From an uncultured Duganella sp. (lineage in GTDB: Bacteria > Pseudomonadota > Gammaproteobacteria > Burkholderiales > Burkholderiaceae), in contig CAMLSG010000259.1 of the NCBI GenBank assembly GCA_946482635.1, positions 1-6,483 on the forward strand: a stretch of 6,483 nt of DNA, in the 5' to 3' direction. The position numbers and the translations under genes are program-made. Below are positions 1 through 5,951 of this stretch, one piece after another (the first letter of the stretch is position 1; each line of letters begins with the position of its first letter). The notes below the pieces were generated by a model. That model searched no databases and was not told the origin of the DNA. It saw only the letters and a list, made by a program, of their open reading frames with translations.

Positions 1-413
1 AGTAAGAGGGCGCGAACCTGTTTGTATTCCTCGACCCGCGCAAAGTCCTTCTCGGTCGGGTTGGCGATGCGGCTCAGGTCCATATTTTCCGCATTGTCAG
101 CGAGCTTGACGACGCGCGCAATTGGATTCGATGCCGCGCGTGCCGCGGCCTGCATCCTGGTTTCGCCGGGGAGCTTGGTGAGGGCCTTAATGGCGTCGAC
201 GACTTCCGCTGGAAAGCCGGCTTCCGTCAACTGCGCCAATGTAACCGGCGTGTCTTCCACCACGTCATGCAGCACTGCTGCCATGCGCTCGTAATCGGAC
301 GCGACGCGAAGCATCACCCGCAGTGGATGCAGGATGTAGGGCTGCCCCGCCTTGTCAACTTGACCGGCATGGGCTGCAGCGGCAATTTCGATGGCTCGCT
401 CAAGAGTAGACAT
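1..413 (-). CDS. HD-domain (p)ppGpp hydrolase-like protein (SpoT/MESH1 type), 3' end outside the window
   Basis: The first 137 residues are present and the frame is open to the left edge, so the C-terminus is missing. Family role: Mn-dependent removal of the 3'-pyrophosphate of (p)ppGpp in the cytosol. Seen here: the HD metal-site pattern, with His29 in 'YILHPLRV', His49-Asp50 followed by Glu53-Asp54 in 'LHDVVEDT', and Asp106 in 'KLADNAEN'. These match the metal and catalytic positions of SpoT hydrolase and MESH1 domains. No synthetase or TGS domain can be seen, and the compact N-terminus suggests a stand-alone small hydrolase, although the missing end could change this. The ATG at 413 has a strong Shine-Dalgarno AGGAGGAA at 419-426. 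The gene starts 14 bp after the membrane-protein gene, so the two are probably co-transcribed. The substrate is inferred; other nucleotide pyrophosphates are possible. Confidence 0.85.
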   Translation of the reverse strand, partial: MSTLERAIEIAAAAHAGQVDKAGQPYILHPLRVMLRVASDYERMAAVLHDVVEDTPVTLAQLTEAGFPAEVVDAIKALTKLPGETRMQAAARAASNPIARVVKLADNAENMDLSRIANPTEKDFARVEEYKQVRALL

Positions 414-427
414 TGCGATTCCTCCTG

Positions 428-757
428 CTATCGAAGGATGAACATGATGACGAGTCCCAACGTCAAAATGAACGGCGACACGAACAGCCAGAGTTCAACC
501 TTGCGCAGCGTCGACCTGGGTGATTCCTGTTGCCGGAACGACGCGATATTGAGTGCCGCGCCGAGGATAATTGCCACGACAAGTGCGCACATCAACGCCA
601 TCGCTTCGCCAAGGCCTTGCCCGACGCATGACATGCTTGGACATGCTTGTCCCCTGGGGCGAAAATTGTCCCAGGCAAGCGCGGCGATTACAAGGAGGAT
701 TGGGACGTACGAGAGTGGGCGCAGAAAGCGTACACGGGGCTTCAACACAGGCTTCAT
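428..757 (-). CDS. Small three-helix membrane protein of unknown function
   Basis: This 109-residue protein is not one I recognise. It has a basic N-terminus (residues 1-13, with K2, K6, R8, R10, R13) and three hydrophobic stretches at about 16-29, 52-72 and 88-108. A loop with two cysteines (C39, C44) lies between the first two helices. The positive N-terminus suggests a cytoplasmic N-terminal end. The stop codon TAG (428-430) lies directly before the Shine-Dalgarno of the HD hydrolase gene, which argues for one operon and possible translational coupling. The ATG at 757 is the only ATG, GTG or TTG start in frame after an upstream in-frame TAA, but no good Shine-Dalgarno precedes it (GGAG abuts the ATG), so expression may be weak or the start may be non-canonical. 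A TTGCCA -35-like element lies at 829-834 (minus strand) without a convincing -10. That the gene is real is supported by the hydrophobic pattern and the operon spacing, not by homology. Confidence 0.6.
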   Translation of the reverse strand: MKPVLKPRVRFLRPLSYVPILLVIAALAWDNFRPRGQACPSMSCVGQGLGEAMALMCALVVAIILGAALNIASFRQQESPRSTLRKVELWLFVSPFILTLGLVIMFILR

Positions 758-856
758 CTCCGGCGCCCATCGTTCAAACTTTTCATGGGCATTGCGCCCG
801 GATCTATCCAGGCTTTAAGTTAGCGATTTGGCAAATGGTAACACGCCTCCGCCGCA

Positions 857-877
857 CCAATGAATAGGGTTCATTGG
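857..877 (-). terminator. Hairpin over the stop codon of the NUDIX regulator gene
   Basis: A perfect 8-bp inverted repeat, CCAATGAA (857-864) and TTCATTGG (870-877), has a 5-nt loop. The TGA stop (871-873) of the regulator gene lies inside one arm. No T-run follows in either direction, so this is not a textbook intrinsic terminator. It may stabilise the mRNA end or assist termination. Confidence 0.3.
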
Positions 878-1611
878 CCGGCGCTCATCACCCGGTTGAA
901 GTAGACCGTTGGATGGCCGGCGCGCAGGCGGTACAACTGGGCCGGCCGGTTGCTGCCGTGGCGCTGCTTGCCCGGAATCTCCTCGAGGAAGTCGCCTTCC
1001 TTGATCCGCTTGCGGAATGCGCTCTTTTCCACTGCGCGTCCCAGGATGGTTTCATATACGCGCTGCAGGTCCGACAAGGTGAATTCGGCTGGCAGCAGAT
1101 GCACGGGAATCGACGTGTACTCGACCTTGTTGCGCAAGCGCTGCAGGGCCACGTCGAGGATGGCCGAGTGGTCGAAAGCCAGTGCATCTTTCGCCGTCAG
1201 GCCTTCCACCGGATGCCAGCTGGCCGCATCGCTGCCGGAACCATGGCGCAGCTCCACGCCGTCCGAACCGATCAAGGCAAAGTAGGCAAAGGTGGCAGAC
1301 CATCCGCGCGGGTCGCGCGTGGCGCTGCCGAAGCCTTGCAGTTGCTCCAGGTAGGGCGCCTCGACGCCGGTTTTTTCGCGCAGCTTGCGCAGCGCCGTCG
1401 CATCGAGGTCGGCGTCGCGATGGATGTCGATGAAGCCGCCCGGCAGGGCCCAGCGGCCCTTGTGTGGGTGCTCGCCACGATGCACCAGCAAGACATGCAG
1501 TGCATCTTCGCGGATCGTAAAAATGACGAGGTCGACGCTGGTCAGCGGCACATCGAAATCGTGAATATTGTATTTCCGCAGGAATTCCTGCTCGGTCTCG
1601 TCCCTGCTCAT
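871..1611 (-). CDS. NrtR-type transcriptional regulator (NUDIX domain + winged helix)
   Basis: Probable DNA-binding regulator with an N-terminal NUDIX ligand domain and a C-terminal winged helix. In the NrtR family the NUDIX domain binds ADP-ribose or related NAD derivatives and ligand binding releases DNA. Numbering from the GTG at 1623 (250 aa): NUDIX fold at about 27-160, with 'WALPGGFID' at 58-66 and 'PYLEQLQGFG' at 90-99, both NrtR-like. The NUDIX box end reads 'RKLREKTGV' (79-87), where an active enzyme has REUxEExGU, so two metal-binding glutamates are lysines (K80, K84) and the spacing is two residues longer. The protein is therefore probably a sensor and not a hydrolase. The winged helix spans about 171-235 ('FTLSDLQRVYETILG', 'FRKRIKEGDFLEE'). 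I prefer the ATG at 1611 (246 aa) because GAGGA (1617-1621) is 5 nt upstream; the GTG at 1623 has no such site. The gene is divergent from the oxygenase and is probably autoregulated from the shared region. Confidence 0.88.
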   Translation of the reverse strand: MSRDETEQEFLRKYNIHDFDVPLTSVDLVIFTIREDALHVLLVHRGEHPHKGRWALPGGFIDIHRDADLDATALRKLREKTGVEAPYLEQLQGFGSATRDPRGWSATFAYFALIGSDGVELRHGSGSDAASWHPVEGLTAKDALAFDHSAILDVALQRLRNKVEYTSIPVHLLPAEFTLSDLQRVYETILGRAVEKSAFRKRIKEGDFLEEIPGKQRHGSNRPAQLYRLRAGHPTVYFNRVMSAGQ

Positions 1612-1616
1612 TGATG

Positions 1617-1621
1617 TCCTC
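1617..1621 (-). promoter_or_regulatory. Shine-Dalgarno that fixes the regulator start at 1611
   Basis: GAGGA on the minus strand with a 5-nt gap to the ATG at 1611. It overlaps the alternative GTG codon at 1623-1621, which makes that upstream start unlikely. Confidence 0.6.
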
Positions 1622-1639
1622 ACTTGTAGGCGGTCATTT

Positions 1640-1667
1640 TAACTTAGTGACATTTTAAACTAAGTTA
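1640..1667. promoter_or_regulatory. Operator site 1 (inverted repeat) in the regulator/oxygenase intergenic region
   Basis: A perfect 9-bp inverted repeat, TAACTTAGT (1640-1648) and ACTAAGTTA (1659-1667), has a 10-bp spacer. The core TTAGT...ACTAA spans 20 bp, close to the roughly 21-bp palindromes bound by NrtR-family regulators. It covers the predicted -35 box of the oxygenase promoter and lies just upstream of the regulator gene. Binding by the adjacent regulator is inferred from position. Confidence 0.6.
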
Positions 1668-1676
1668 GTGTAATAT
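1647..1676 (+). promoter_or_regulatory. Predicted sigma-70 promoter of the 2OG-Fe(II) oxygenase
   Basis: The -35 is GTGACA (1647-1652, 5 of 6 matches to TTGACA), the spacer is 18 bp, and the -10 is TAATAT (1671-1676, 4 of 6 matches). Transcription would start near 1683, about 20 nt before the ATG at 1705. Both boxes lie inside the two inverted repeats, which fits repression. On the minus strand TAAAAT at 1652-1657 or 1636-1641 could serve as -10 for the regulator, giving overlapping divergent promoters. Confidence 0.5.
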
Positions 1677-1686
1677 TTCCACTAAC
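1664..1686. promoter_or_regulatory. Operator site 2 (inverted repeat) in the regulator/oxygenase intergenic region
   Basis: A perfect 7-bp inverted repeat, GTTAGTG (1664-1670) and CACTAAC (1680-1686), has a 9-bp spacer. It shares the TTAGT(G)...ACTAA core with site 1, and the two centres are 21.5 bp apart, about two helical turns, so two dimers could bind the same DNA face. It covers the predicted -10 and start point of the oxygenase promoter. Confidence 0.6.
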
Positions 1687-1704
1687 AAGAATACAGGCGA
1701 CATC

Positions 1705-2253
1705 ATGAAATCAGAACAATTGGGACTTGGCGTCTTTACGGTGAACCAGTTCCTCAACAGGGCCGAATGCCGGCATTACATCGAAATGGGCGAGGCGATG
1801 GGCTACCAGCCCTCTGAAGTCAACCTTGCTTCCGGGTCGGTACGGCGCACGGACATTCGAAATAACGACCGCGTTATCTTCGACGATCCGTGCCTTGCCG
1901 AATTGCTGTTCACGCGCGCGGCGCCCTTGCTGCCGGCAGCGATCGACGATTGGCGCCTGCATGGCCTGAATGAGCGTTTTCGTTTTTACCGTTACGGTCC
2001 GGGCGAATACTTCAAATGGCACAAGGACGGCTATTTCGAGAAGTCACCGGACGAAGTAAGTTTGCTCACCTTCCTGATCTACCTGAATGCCGACTTCGAG
2101 GGAGGGGATACCCAGTTCAGGTGGGAGACCGTGCGTCCGCAGGAGGGAATGCTGCTTGTCTTCCCTCACAAGCAATCGCACCAGGGGGCCGAAATCAGCG
2201 CGGGAACCAAATACGTCCTGCGGTCGGACGTCATGTACCAACGGCGAAGCTGA
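1705..2253 (+). CDS. Prolyl-4-hydroxylase-like 2-oxoglutarate/Fe(II) dioxygenase
   Basis: This 182-residue cytosolic protein is a single P4H-type double-stranded beta-helix domain. Family chemistry: Fe(II)- and 2-oxoglutarate-dependent hydroxylation of a protein or small-molecule substrate, with release of CO2 and succinate. Seen here: the iron triad His106 and Asp108 in 'KWHKDGYF' plus distal His159 in 'PHKQSHQG', and Lys169 ten residues later, the spacing seen in collagen P4H for the 2-oxoglutarate-binding lysine. The C-terminal 'GTKYVLRSDVMY' is typical of the P4Hc group. 'FRFYRYGPGEYF' (92-103) precedes the HxD motif as usual. The ATG at 1705 has a weak AGG 7 nt upstream. It is the only plus-strand gene here and is divergent from the NrtR-like regulator, with the two inverted repeats over its promoter, so it is the likely target of that regulator. 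The substrate cannot be read from the sequence; a free amino acid or a protein residue is possible. Confidence 0.9.
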   Translation: MKSEQLGLGVFTVNQFLNRAECRHYIEMGEAMGYQPSEVNLASGSVRRTDIRNNDRVIFDDPCLAELLFTRAAPLLPAAIDDWRLHGLNERFRFYRYGPGEYFKWHKDGYFEKSPDEVSLLTFLIYLNADFEGGDTQFRWETVRPQEGMLLVFPHKQSHQGAEISAGTKYVLRSDVMYQRRS

Positions 2254-2254
2254 A

Positions 2255-2272
2255 GAGGCCCCGCAGGGCCTC
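2255..2272. terminator. Hairpin between the convergent oxygenase and katG genes
   Basis: GAGGCCC (2255-2261) and GGGCCTC (2266-2272) form a perfect 7-bp GC-rich stem with a CGCA tetraloop, in the 26-bp gap between two convergent stop codons. It is well placed as a bidirectional terminator. No T-run follows on the plus strand, and only a weak TTCAGCTTC follows on the minus strand, so termination strength is uncertain. Confidence 0.55.
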
Positions 2273-2279
2273 CCCATAG

Positions 2280-4496
2280 CTAGTTGAAGCGGTCCAGGTT
2301 CATGACCTTGTTCCAGGCTGCGACGAAGTCCTTGACGAATTTGTCGCGGCTATCGTTGGCGGCATAGACTTCTGCCACCGCACGCAGTTCGGAGTTTGAA
2401 CCGAACACCAGGTCCACCGGCGTTGCCTTCCACTTCCGCTCTCCGCTAGTGCGGTCGCGTCCTTCGTACAACCCCTCCGCGCCTGGCGCCTTGTTCCACT
2501 TGGTATCCATGGTCAGCAGGTTGACGAAGAAGTCGTTGCTCAGGGTGCCTGGCCGGCTTGTGAACACGCCATTGGCCGAGTGGCCATGATTGGCATCCAG
2601 GGCGCGCAGGCCGCCAACGAGTACAGTCATTTCCGGCACGGTGAGGTTGAGCAGGCTGGCTTTTTCGACCAGGGCGTCAGCAGGCGAGAGCTTGCTGTCG
2701 CTGTCGTAGTAATTGCGGAAGCCATCGGCTTTCGATTCCAGCACTGCGAAGGACTTCACGTCGGTCTGTGCCTGCGTTACATCGGCGCGGCCCGGCTTGA
2801 AGGGAACTTGCACGGCATGTCCGCCTGCCTTGGCAGCCTTCTCGATCGCCGCATTGCCGCCCAGGACGATCAGGTCGGCCAGCGAGACCTTCTTGCCGCC
2901 TTTCTGGCTTCGGTTGAAATCGGCCTGGATCGCTTCAAGTTTCGCGAGCGTCTTGCCCAGTTGCTCGGGCTCGTTCACCGCCCAGTCTTTTTGCGGAGCG
3001 AGGCGGATGCGGGCGCCGTTGATGCCGCCGCGCTTGTCGCTTCCGCGGTAGCTCGCTGCCGCAGCCCACGCCGTCTTGACCAGTTCCTGCGTGCTGAGGC
3101 CCGACGCCAGGATTTTTTCCTTCAACTGCGCCGCATCCTGGCTGCTGATGGCGGCATAGTTCGGCGCGGGGATCGGGTCTTGCCATAGGAAGGACTGCTT
3201 CGGCACGTCAGTGCCGATGTAACGGGCGCTTGGTCCCATGTCGCGATGGGTCAGCTTGAACCACGCGCGGGCGAAAGCATCGGCAAACAGCTTCGGATCT
3301 TGCTGGAAGCGCCTGGCGATCTTGTTGAACTCAGGGTCTTCCTTCAACGACAGGTCGGTGGTGAACATGATCGGCGCGTGGCGCTTGCCGGCGATGTGCG
3401 CGTCCGGCACCAGGTTCGCCGCGTCAGGCGTGCTTGGCACCCATTGCGTTGCGCCGGCTGGGCTCTTGCTTTGCACCCAGTCGAAGGCGAACAGGTTGTC
3501 CAGGTACTGCGTGGTAAAGGCGATCGGGTTCGAAGTCCAGGAGCCTTCCAGGCCGCTGGTCACCGAGTCTTCGGCGTTGCCCTTGCCGCATTTGTTCTGC
3601 CAGCCCAGGCCTTGCTGCTCAAGCGCCGAACCGGCGGGATCAGAACCCACGCATTCTTCTGGCTTGTGCGCGCCGTGCGCTTTGCCGAAGGTATGGCCGC
3701 CGGCGATCAGGGCAACGATCTCCTCATCGTCCATGGCCATGCGGCCGAAGGCCTGGCGGATGTCGGCCGCGGCAGCGATCGGATCAGGCTTGCCTTCAGG
3801 GCCTTCTGGATTCACATAGATCAAGCCCATCTGCGTAGCGGCCAGCGCGCCTTTCAGTTCACGCTTGCCGGAGAAGCGATCAGCACCCAGCCACTTGTTT
3901 TCGGCGCCCCAGAACACTTTGTCGGCCTCCCATGCATCGGTACGACCGCCGGCAAAGCCGATGGTCTTGAAGCCCATGTTTTCCATTGCCACGTTGCCAG
4001 CCAGGACCATCAGGTCGGCCCAGGAAATCTTGCGGCCGTACTTCTGCTTGACGGGCCACAGCAAGCGCCGGGCCTTGTCGAGGCTGACGTTATCGGGCCA
4101 GCTGTTCAGCGGTTCAAAGCGCTGCTGGCCGCTGGCCGCACCACCGCGGCCATCGCCCACGCGATAAGTACCGGCACTGTGCCAGGCCATGCGGATGAAG
4201 AAGGGACCATAGTTGCCGTAGTCTGCCGGCCACCACGGCTGGGAACTGGTGAGGATGGCGTTGATGTCTTTCTTGACTGCCTTCAGGTCGAGGCTCTGGA
4301 ATTCTTTGGCGTAGTTGAAGTTGGCGCCGTAGGGATTGGATTCGGGGGAGTGCTGGCGTAGCGCTTGCAGGTCCAGTTTTTCGGGCCACCAGTTCTGCCC
4401 TCCGGCTACCTTGTCTGCAGCGTAGGCGAGCTGCGGCTCGAACAGTGGAAGCAGGCCTGCCAGCATTGCCAGCAGGGCCAATTTGCGATTGCTCAT
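2280..4496 (-). CDS. katG: Catalase-peroxidase with signal peptide (KatG/KatP type)
   Basis: Heme enzyme that dismutates H2O2 and has broad peroxidase activity. The protein is 738 aa from the ATG at 4496 and contains both halves of the usual duplicated peroxidase fold, so it is complete. Distal pocket: Arg102, Trp105, His106 in '[13 protein letters not shown]'. Proximal heme ligand: His268 in '[14 protein letters not shown]'. The Met-Tyr-Trp adduct residues Trp105, Tyr227 ('[13 protein letters not shown]') and Met253 ('RMAMDDEE') are all present, as is the switch arginine Arg418 ('THRDMGP'), so it should have true catalase activity. Unlike common cytosolic KatG, the N-terminus is a signal peptide: a basic start, a hydrophobic core at about 6-19, and the cleavage motif AYA at 24-26. 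Only two cysteines exist in the protein (Cys282, Cys303), which could form a disulfide. These points suggest a periplasmic enzyme. Start: AAGGAG (4505-4510) is 8 nt from the ATG at 4496 and 5 nt from an overlapping GTG at 4499. Confidence 0.97.
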   Translation of the reverse strand: MSNRKLALLAMLAGLLPLFEPQLAYAADKVAGGQNWWPEKLDLQALRQHSPESNPYGANFNYAKEFQSLDLKAVKKDINAILTSSQPWWPADYGNYGPFFIRMAWHSAGTYRVGDGRGGAASGQQRFEPLNSWPDNVSLDKARRLLWPVKQKYGRKISWADLMVLAGNVAMENMGFKTIGFAGGRTDAWEADKVFWGAENKWLGADRFSGKRELKGALAATQMGLIYVNPEGPEGKPDPIAAAADIRQAFGRMAMDDEEIVALIAGGHTFGKAHGAHKPEECVGSDPAGSALEQQGLGWQNKCGKGNAEDSVTSGLEGSWTSNPIAFTTQYLDNLFAFDWVQSKSPAGATQWVPSTPDAANLVPDAHIAGKRHAPIMFTTDLSLKEDPEFNKIARRFQQDPKLFADAFARAWFKLTHRDMGPSARYIGTDVPKQSFLWQDPIPAPNYAAISSQDAAQLKEKILASGLSTQELVKTAWAAAASYRGSDKRGGINGARIRLAPQKDWAVNEPEQLGKTLAKLEAIQADFNRSQKGGKKVSLADLIVLGGNAAIEKAAKAGGHAVQVPFKPGRADVTQAQTDVKSFAVLESKADGFRNYYDSDSKLSPADALVEKASLLNLTVPEMTVLVGGLRALDANHGHSANGVFTSRPGTLSNDFFVNLLTMDTKWNKAPGAEGLYEGRDRTSGERKWKATPVDLVFGSNSELRAVAEVYAANDSRDKFVKDFVAAWNKVMNLDRFN

Positions 4497-4504
4497 CACG
4501 GTTT

Positions 4505-4510
4505 CTCCTT
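4505..4510 (-). promoter_or_regulatory. Shine-Dalgarno of katG
   Basis: AAGGAG on the minus strand with an 8-nt gap to ATG 4496. The adjacent in-frame GTG (4499) is 5 nt away, so either start could be used; they differ by one residue at the tip of the signal peptide. Confidence 0.7.
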
Positions 4511-4551
4511 GTCATTGTTGTCGGGGAAACCTTAGGCTAAAGCAAGGGTTG

Positions 4552-4568
4552 TAATTGATCTAATTGAT
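4552..4568. repeat. Tandem TAATTGAT repeats upstream of katG
   Basis: TAATTGAT occurs at 4552-4559 and again at 4561-4568, one base apart, in the AT-rich leader about 55-70 bp upstream of the katG start. A 9-bp period is close to one helical turn, so this could be a regulator site. No factor can be named. Confidence 0.4.
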
Positions 4569-4569
4569 T

Positions 4570-4595
4570 GTTTACATGAAATCGATAGTGTAAAC
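4570..4595. promoter_or_regulatory. Inverted repeat upstream of katG, possible operator
   Basis: GTTTACA (4570-4576) and TGTAAAC (4589-4595) form a perfect 7-bp inverted repeat with a 12-bp spacer, directly next to the TAATTGAT repeats. It lies 75-100 bp upstream of the katG start codon, where an activator such as a LysR-type peroxide sensor would bind. An ATAG...CTAT pair overlaps it (4585-4600), but its spacing is 8 and not 7, so a canonical OxyR site is not shown. Confidence 0.4.
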
Positions 4596-4603
4596 GCTAT
4601 GAT

Positions 4604-4619
4604 GGCCAAGCGCTTTGCC
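4604..4619. repeat. Near-palindrome centred on AAGCGCTT, downstream of the DraG-family gene
   Basis: GGC-C-AAGCGCTT-T-GCC is a 16-bp palindrome with one mismatched pair. It lies 31 bp past the stop of the ADP-ribosylglycohydrolase gene and upstream of katG. There is no T-run, so a terminator role is weak; it could be an operator or chance. Confidence 0.25.
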
Positions 4620-4649
4620 GCGCCATGGGCTGGACCTGTGGGGAATGGC

Positions 4650-5489
4650 TCACTGCAGGAAATGTGCGGCCAAGGTCGTATCCAGCTGCGCCAGGAAGCC
4701 TGAACCATACTTGCCGGACTCCAGGCCAAGCTGCAACTGCGGCGGAATATCATGCGTATATTCCCCAGTCAGCGAAGCCAGGCCCATGGCAATAGCCGCG
4801 ACGCTATCAACGTCGCCGCCAAAATTCACGCAGTCGCGCAGCAGGTCGGACATGCGCCGGTTCCTGAGCAATGCGGTACTCACTGCATGCACTGTCTGGA
4901 TGGCGTCGCATTCGACATTGCTTGTCCAATCTGCCCTCATCTCGAAGCTTGTCTCGCGTTGGACCACGCGCGGCAGGTCCGCGATGGCGGCTTTTTTATG
5001 CACAAGCTGGTGCGCCATCAATGCGATCACCTGCGAAGAGAGAATGCCTGCTGGAGTATCGTGCGTGACCATAGCTTGCGCGCGTGCTGTCTCCAATAGA
5101 CGGCGTTCGTCAGGAATCAGCCCCAATGGGACTGAGCGCATAGCGGCGCCATTGCGCAGGCTGGCCGGATGGATTTTTGCCCGCAACTCGCCGCCGCTGG
5201 CACAGTTGTCCAGCAAGCCTTGCAAGCCCTTGGCGTAGCCCTTTCTCGGATTGCGCTTATAACAGCGAACAAACGCGTCGGCGAAAGCATCGCTGGTCCA
5301 GTCAGTGGAGTCCAGCAGGACTTCCGCGACCGCTACGCTCATTTGCGTATCGTCGGTATAAAGTCCGGCTTCCATCCCGCATTCATGCGGGACATACGAG
5401 GCCAGGTTGTTGTGGCGTTCAATCTTCTCGCGGCCACAGAATTCGAAACCCGCGCCATAAGCGTCACCAATGGCAATTTCCAACAGCAC
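4650..5489 (-). CDS. ADP-ribosylglycohydrolase family protein (DraG/ARH type)
   Basis: The family removes ADP-ribose from modified proteins or small molecules at a dinuclear metal site. Seen here in the 279-aa form: 'GDAYGAGFEF' near the N-terminus (8-17), 'YTDDTQM' at 44-50 with the metal-binding Thr-Asp-Asp, 'NGAAMRSVPLG' at 113-123, 'THDTPAG' at 142-148, and 'GGDVDSVAA' at 224-232 with the C-terminal Asp pair (226, 228), where Ser replaces the more common Thr. All catalytic segments are present, so it should be active. It has no signal peptide and is probably cytosolic. Start: two in-frame GTG codons lie at 5495 and 5489. GGGAG at 5497-5501 is 7 nt from 5489 but only 1 nt from 5495, so I chose 5489. 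No ADP-ribosyltransferase is seen in the window, so the substrate is unknown. It follows the cupin gene by 54 bp and probably has its own promoter. Confidence 0.9.
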   Translation of the reverse strand: MLLEIAIGDAYGAGFEFCGREKIERHNNLASYVPHECGMEAGLYTDDTQMSVAVAEVLLDSTDWTSDAFADAFVRCYKRNPRKGYAKGLQGLLDNCASGGELRAKIHPASLRNGAAMRSVPLGLIPDERRLLETARAQAMVTHDTPAGILSSQVIALMAHQLVHKKAAIADLPRVVQRETSFEMRADWTSNVECDAIQTVHAVSTALLRNRRMSDLLRDCVNFGGDVDSVAAIAMGLASLTGEYTHDIPPQLQLGLESGKYGSGFLAQLDTTLAAHFLQ

Positions 5490-5496
5490 AATCACA

Positions 5497-5501
5497 CTCC
5501 C
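5497..5501 (-). promoter_or_regulatory. Shine-Dalgarno deciding the start of the DraG-family gene
   Basis: GGGAG on the minus strand lies 7 nt before the GTG at 5489. The upstream GTG at 5495 is only 1 nt away, too close for initiation. This removes two residues from the longest open frame. Confidence 0.6.
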
Positions 5502-5529
5502 GAAATAAAGACCATCCGTTGCGCGAAAA

Positions 5530-5538
5530 ATTCTAGCA
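5530..5538 (-). promoter_or_regulatory. Extended -10 promoter for the DraG-family gene
   Basis: TGCTAGAAT on the minus strand is an extended -10 (TGn followed by TAGAAT, 5 of 6 to TATAAT). A weak -35, ATTCCA, lies 17 bp upstream inside the end of the cupin gene. Transcription would start near 5523, about 34 nt before the GTG at 5489. It suggests separate expression from the cupin pair. Confidence 0.45.
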
Positions 5539-5543
5539 CGCTG

Positions 5544-5951
5544 TCATGGCGCTGGAATGGTGAGGCTGTGGTCGGAGGGCTGCGGCGTGACGCCGAGGAT
5601 CTTCAGGTGGTCAGAGTTTTCGAAGCGGTGCCAATGGTTCTGCGGCACCACCAGCAATTCGCCGGCATTCAATTGGATGCGTTGTTGTTCGCCGTCGACC
5701 AGGACGATCACGGTGGTGCTGCCTTCAAGCGCCATCACGATCTCGTCACCCACCGGATGGCGCTCCCACTCGCTGCTGCCGGAGTAGTAGCCAACAGAGA
5801 TGCCGCCTTCGCGGTAAGCAGAAACTTCTGCGAAAGCCTGGTCGGCAACGCCGTCAAATGCCATCTCTGGCGTCCGGTTCGGCAGGTGTGTGAGACCGCC
5901 GAGAATGTCGGCCAACGAATTTTTCTTGATCAAGAGGGGAGCACTCATCAT
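5544..5951 (-). CDS. Small single-domain cupin protein
   Basis: This 135-residue protein has one cupin beta-barrel. Motif 1 is 'EWERHPVGDEIVMALEG' (61-77): His65 and Glu70 are kept, while the first histidine of the usual HxH is Glu63. Motif 2 is 'GELLVVPQNHWHRFEN' (97-112) and matches G(X)5PXG(X)2H(X)3N except Asn105 for Gly; His108 is the expected ligand. A metal site with mixed Glu/His ligands is likely. Cupins of this size include isomerases, dioxygenases and sensors, so no reaction can be assigned. The start lies in the ATGATG at 5951-5946; the ATG at 5951 gives an ATGA overlap with the stop of the upstream gene, and the ATG at 5948 is equally possible. No independent Shine-Dalgarno is clear, so translation is probably coupled to the upstream gene. 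A longer frame to 5987 would run deeper into the upstream gene and is unlikely. Confidence 0.85.
   Translation of the reverse strand: MMSAPLLIKKNSLADILGGLTHLPNRTPEMAFDGVADQAFAEVSAYREGGISVGYYSGSSEWERHPVGDEIVMALEGSTTVIVLVDGEQQRIQLNAGELLVVPQNHWHRFENSDHLKILGVTPQPSDHSLTIPAP

Noticed and set aside
267..818. A 183-codon plus-strand frame across the membrane-protein gene
   Set aside because: It overlaps the start of the HD hydrolase gene and the whole membrane-protein gene in antisense, and its translation has no recognisable pattern.
3246..4361. A 371-codon open frame on the plus strand opposite katG
   Set aside because: It lies wholly antisense to a complete catalase-peroxidase gene with all its motifs. 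The frame is a by-product of GC-rich codon use, and its translation shows no domain.
1705..4496. Oxygenase and katG as one functional operon for oxidative stress
   Set aside because: They are convergent and separated by a hairpin, so they cannot be co-transcribed. Being neighbours alone does not show a shared role.
4585..4600. OxyR box upstream of katG (ATAG...CTAT)
   Set aside because: The half-sites are 8 bp apart where the OxyR pattern needs 7, and no second ATAG/CTAT pair follows at the right distance.
4602..4626. Intrinsic terminator for the DraG-family gene (ATGGC...GCCAT)
   Set aside because: The stem is only 5 bp with a 15-nt loop and no T-run follows on the minus strand.
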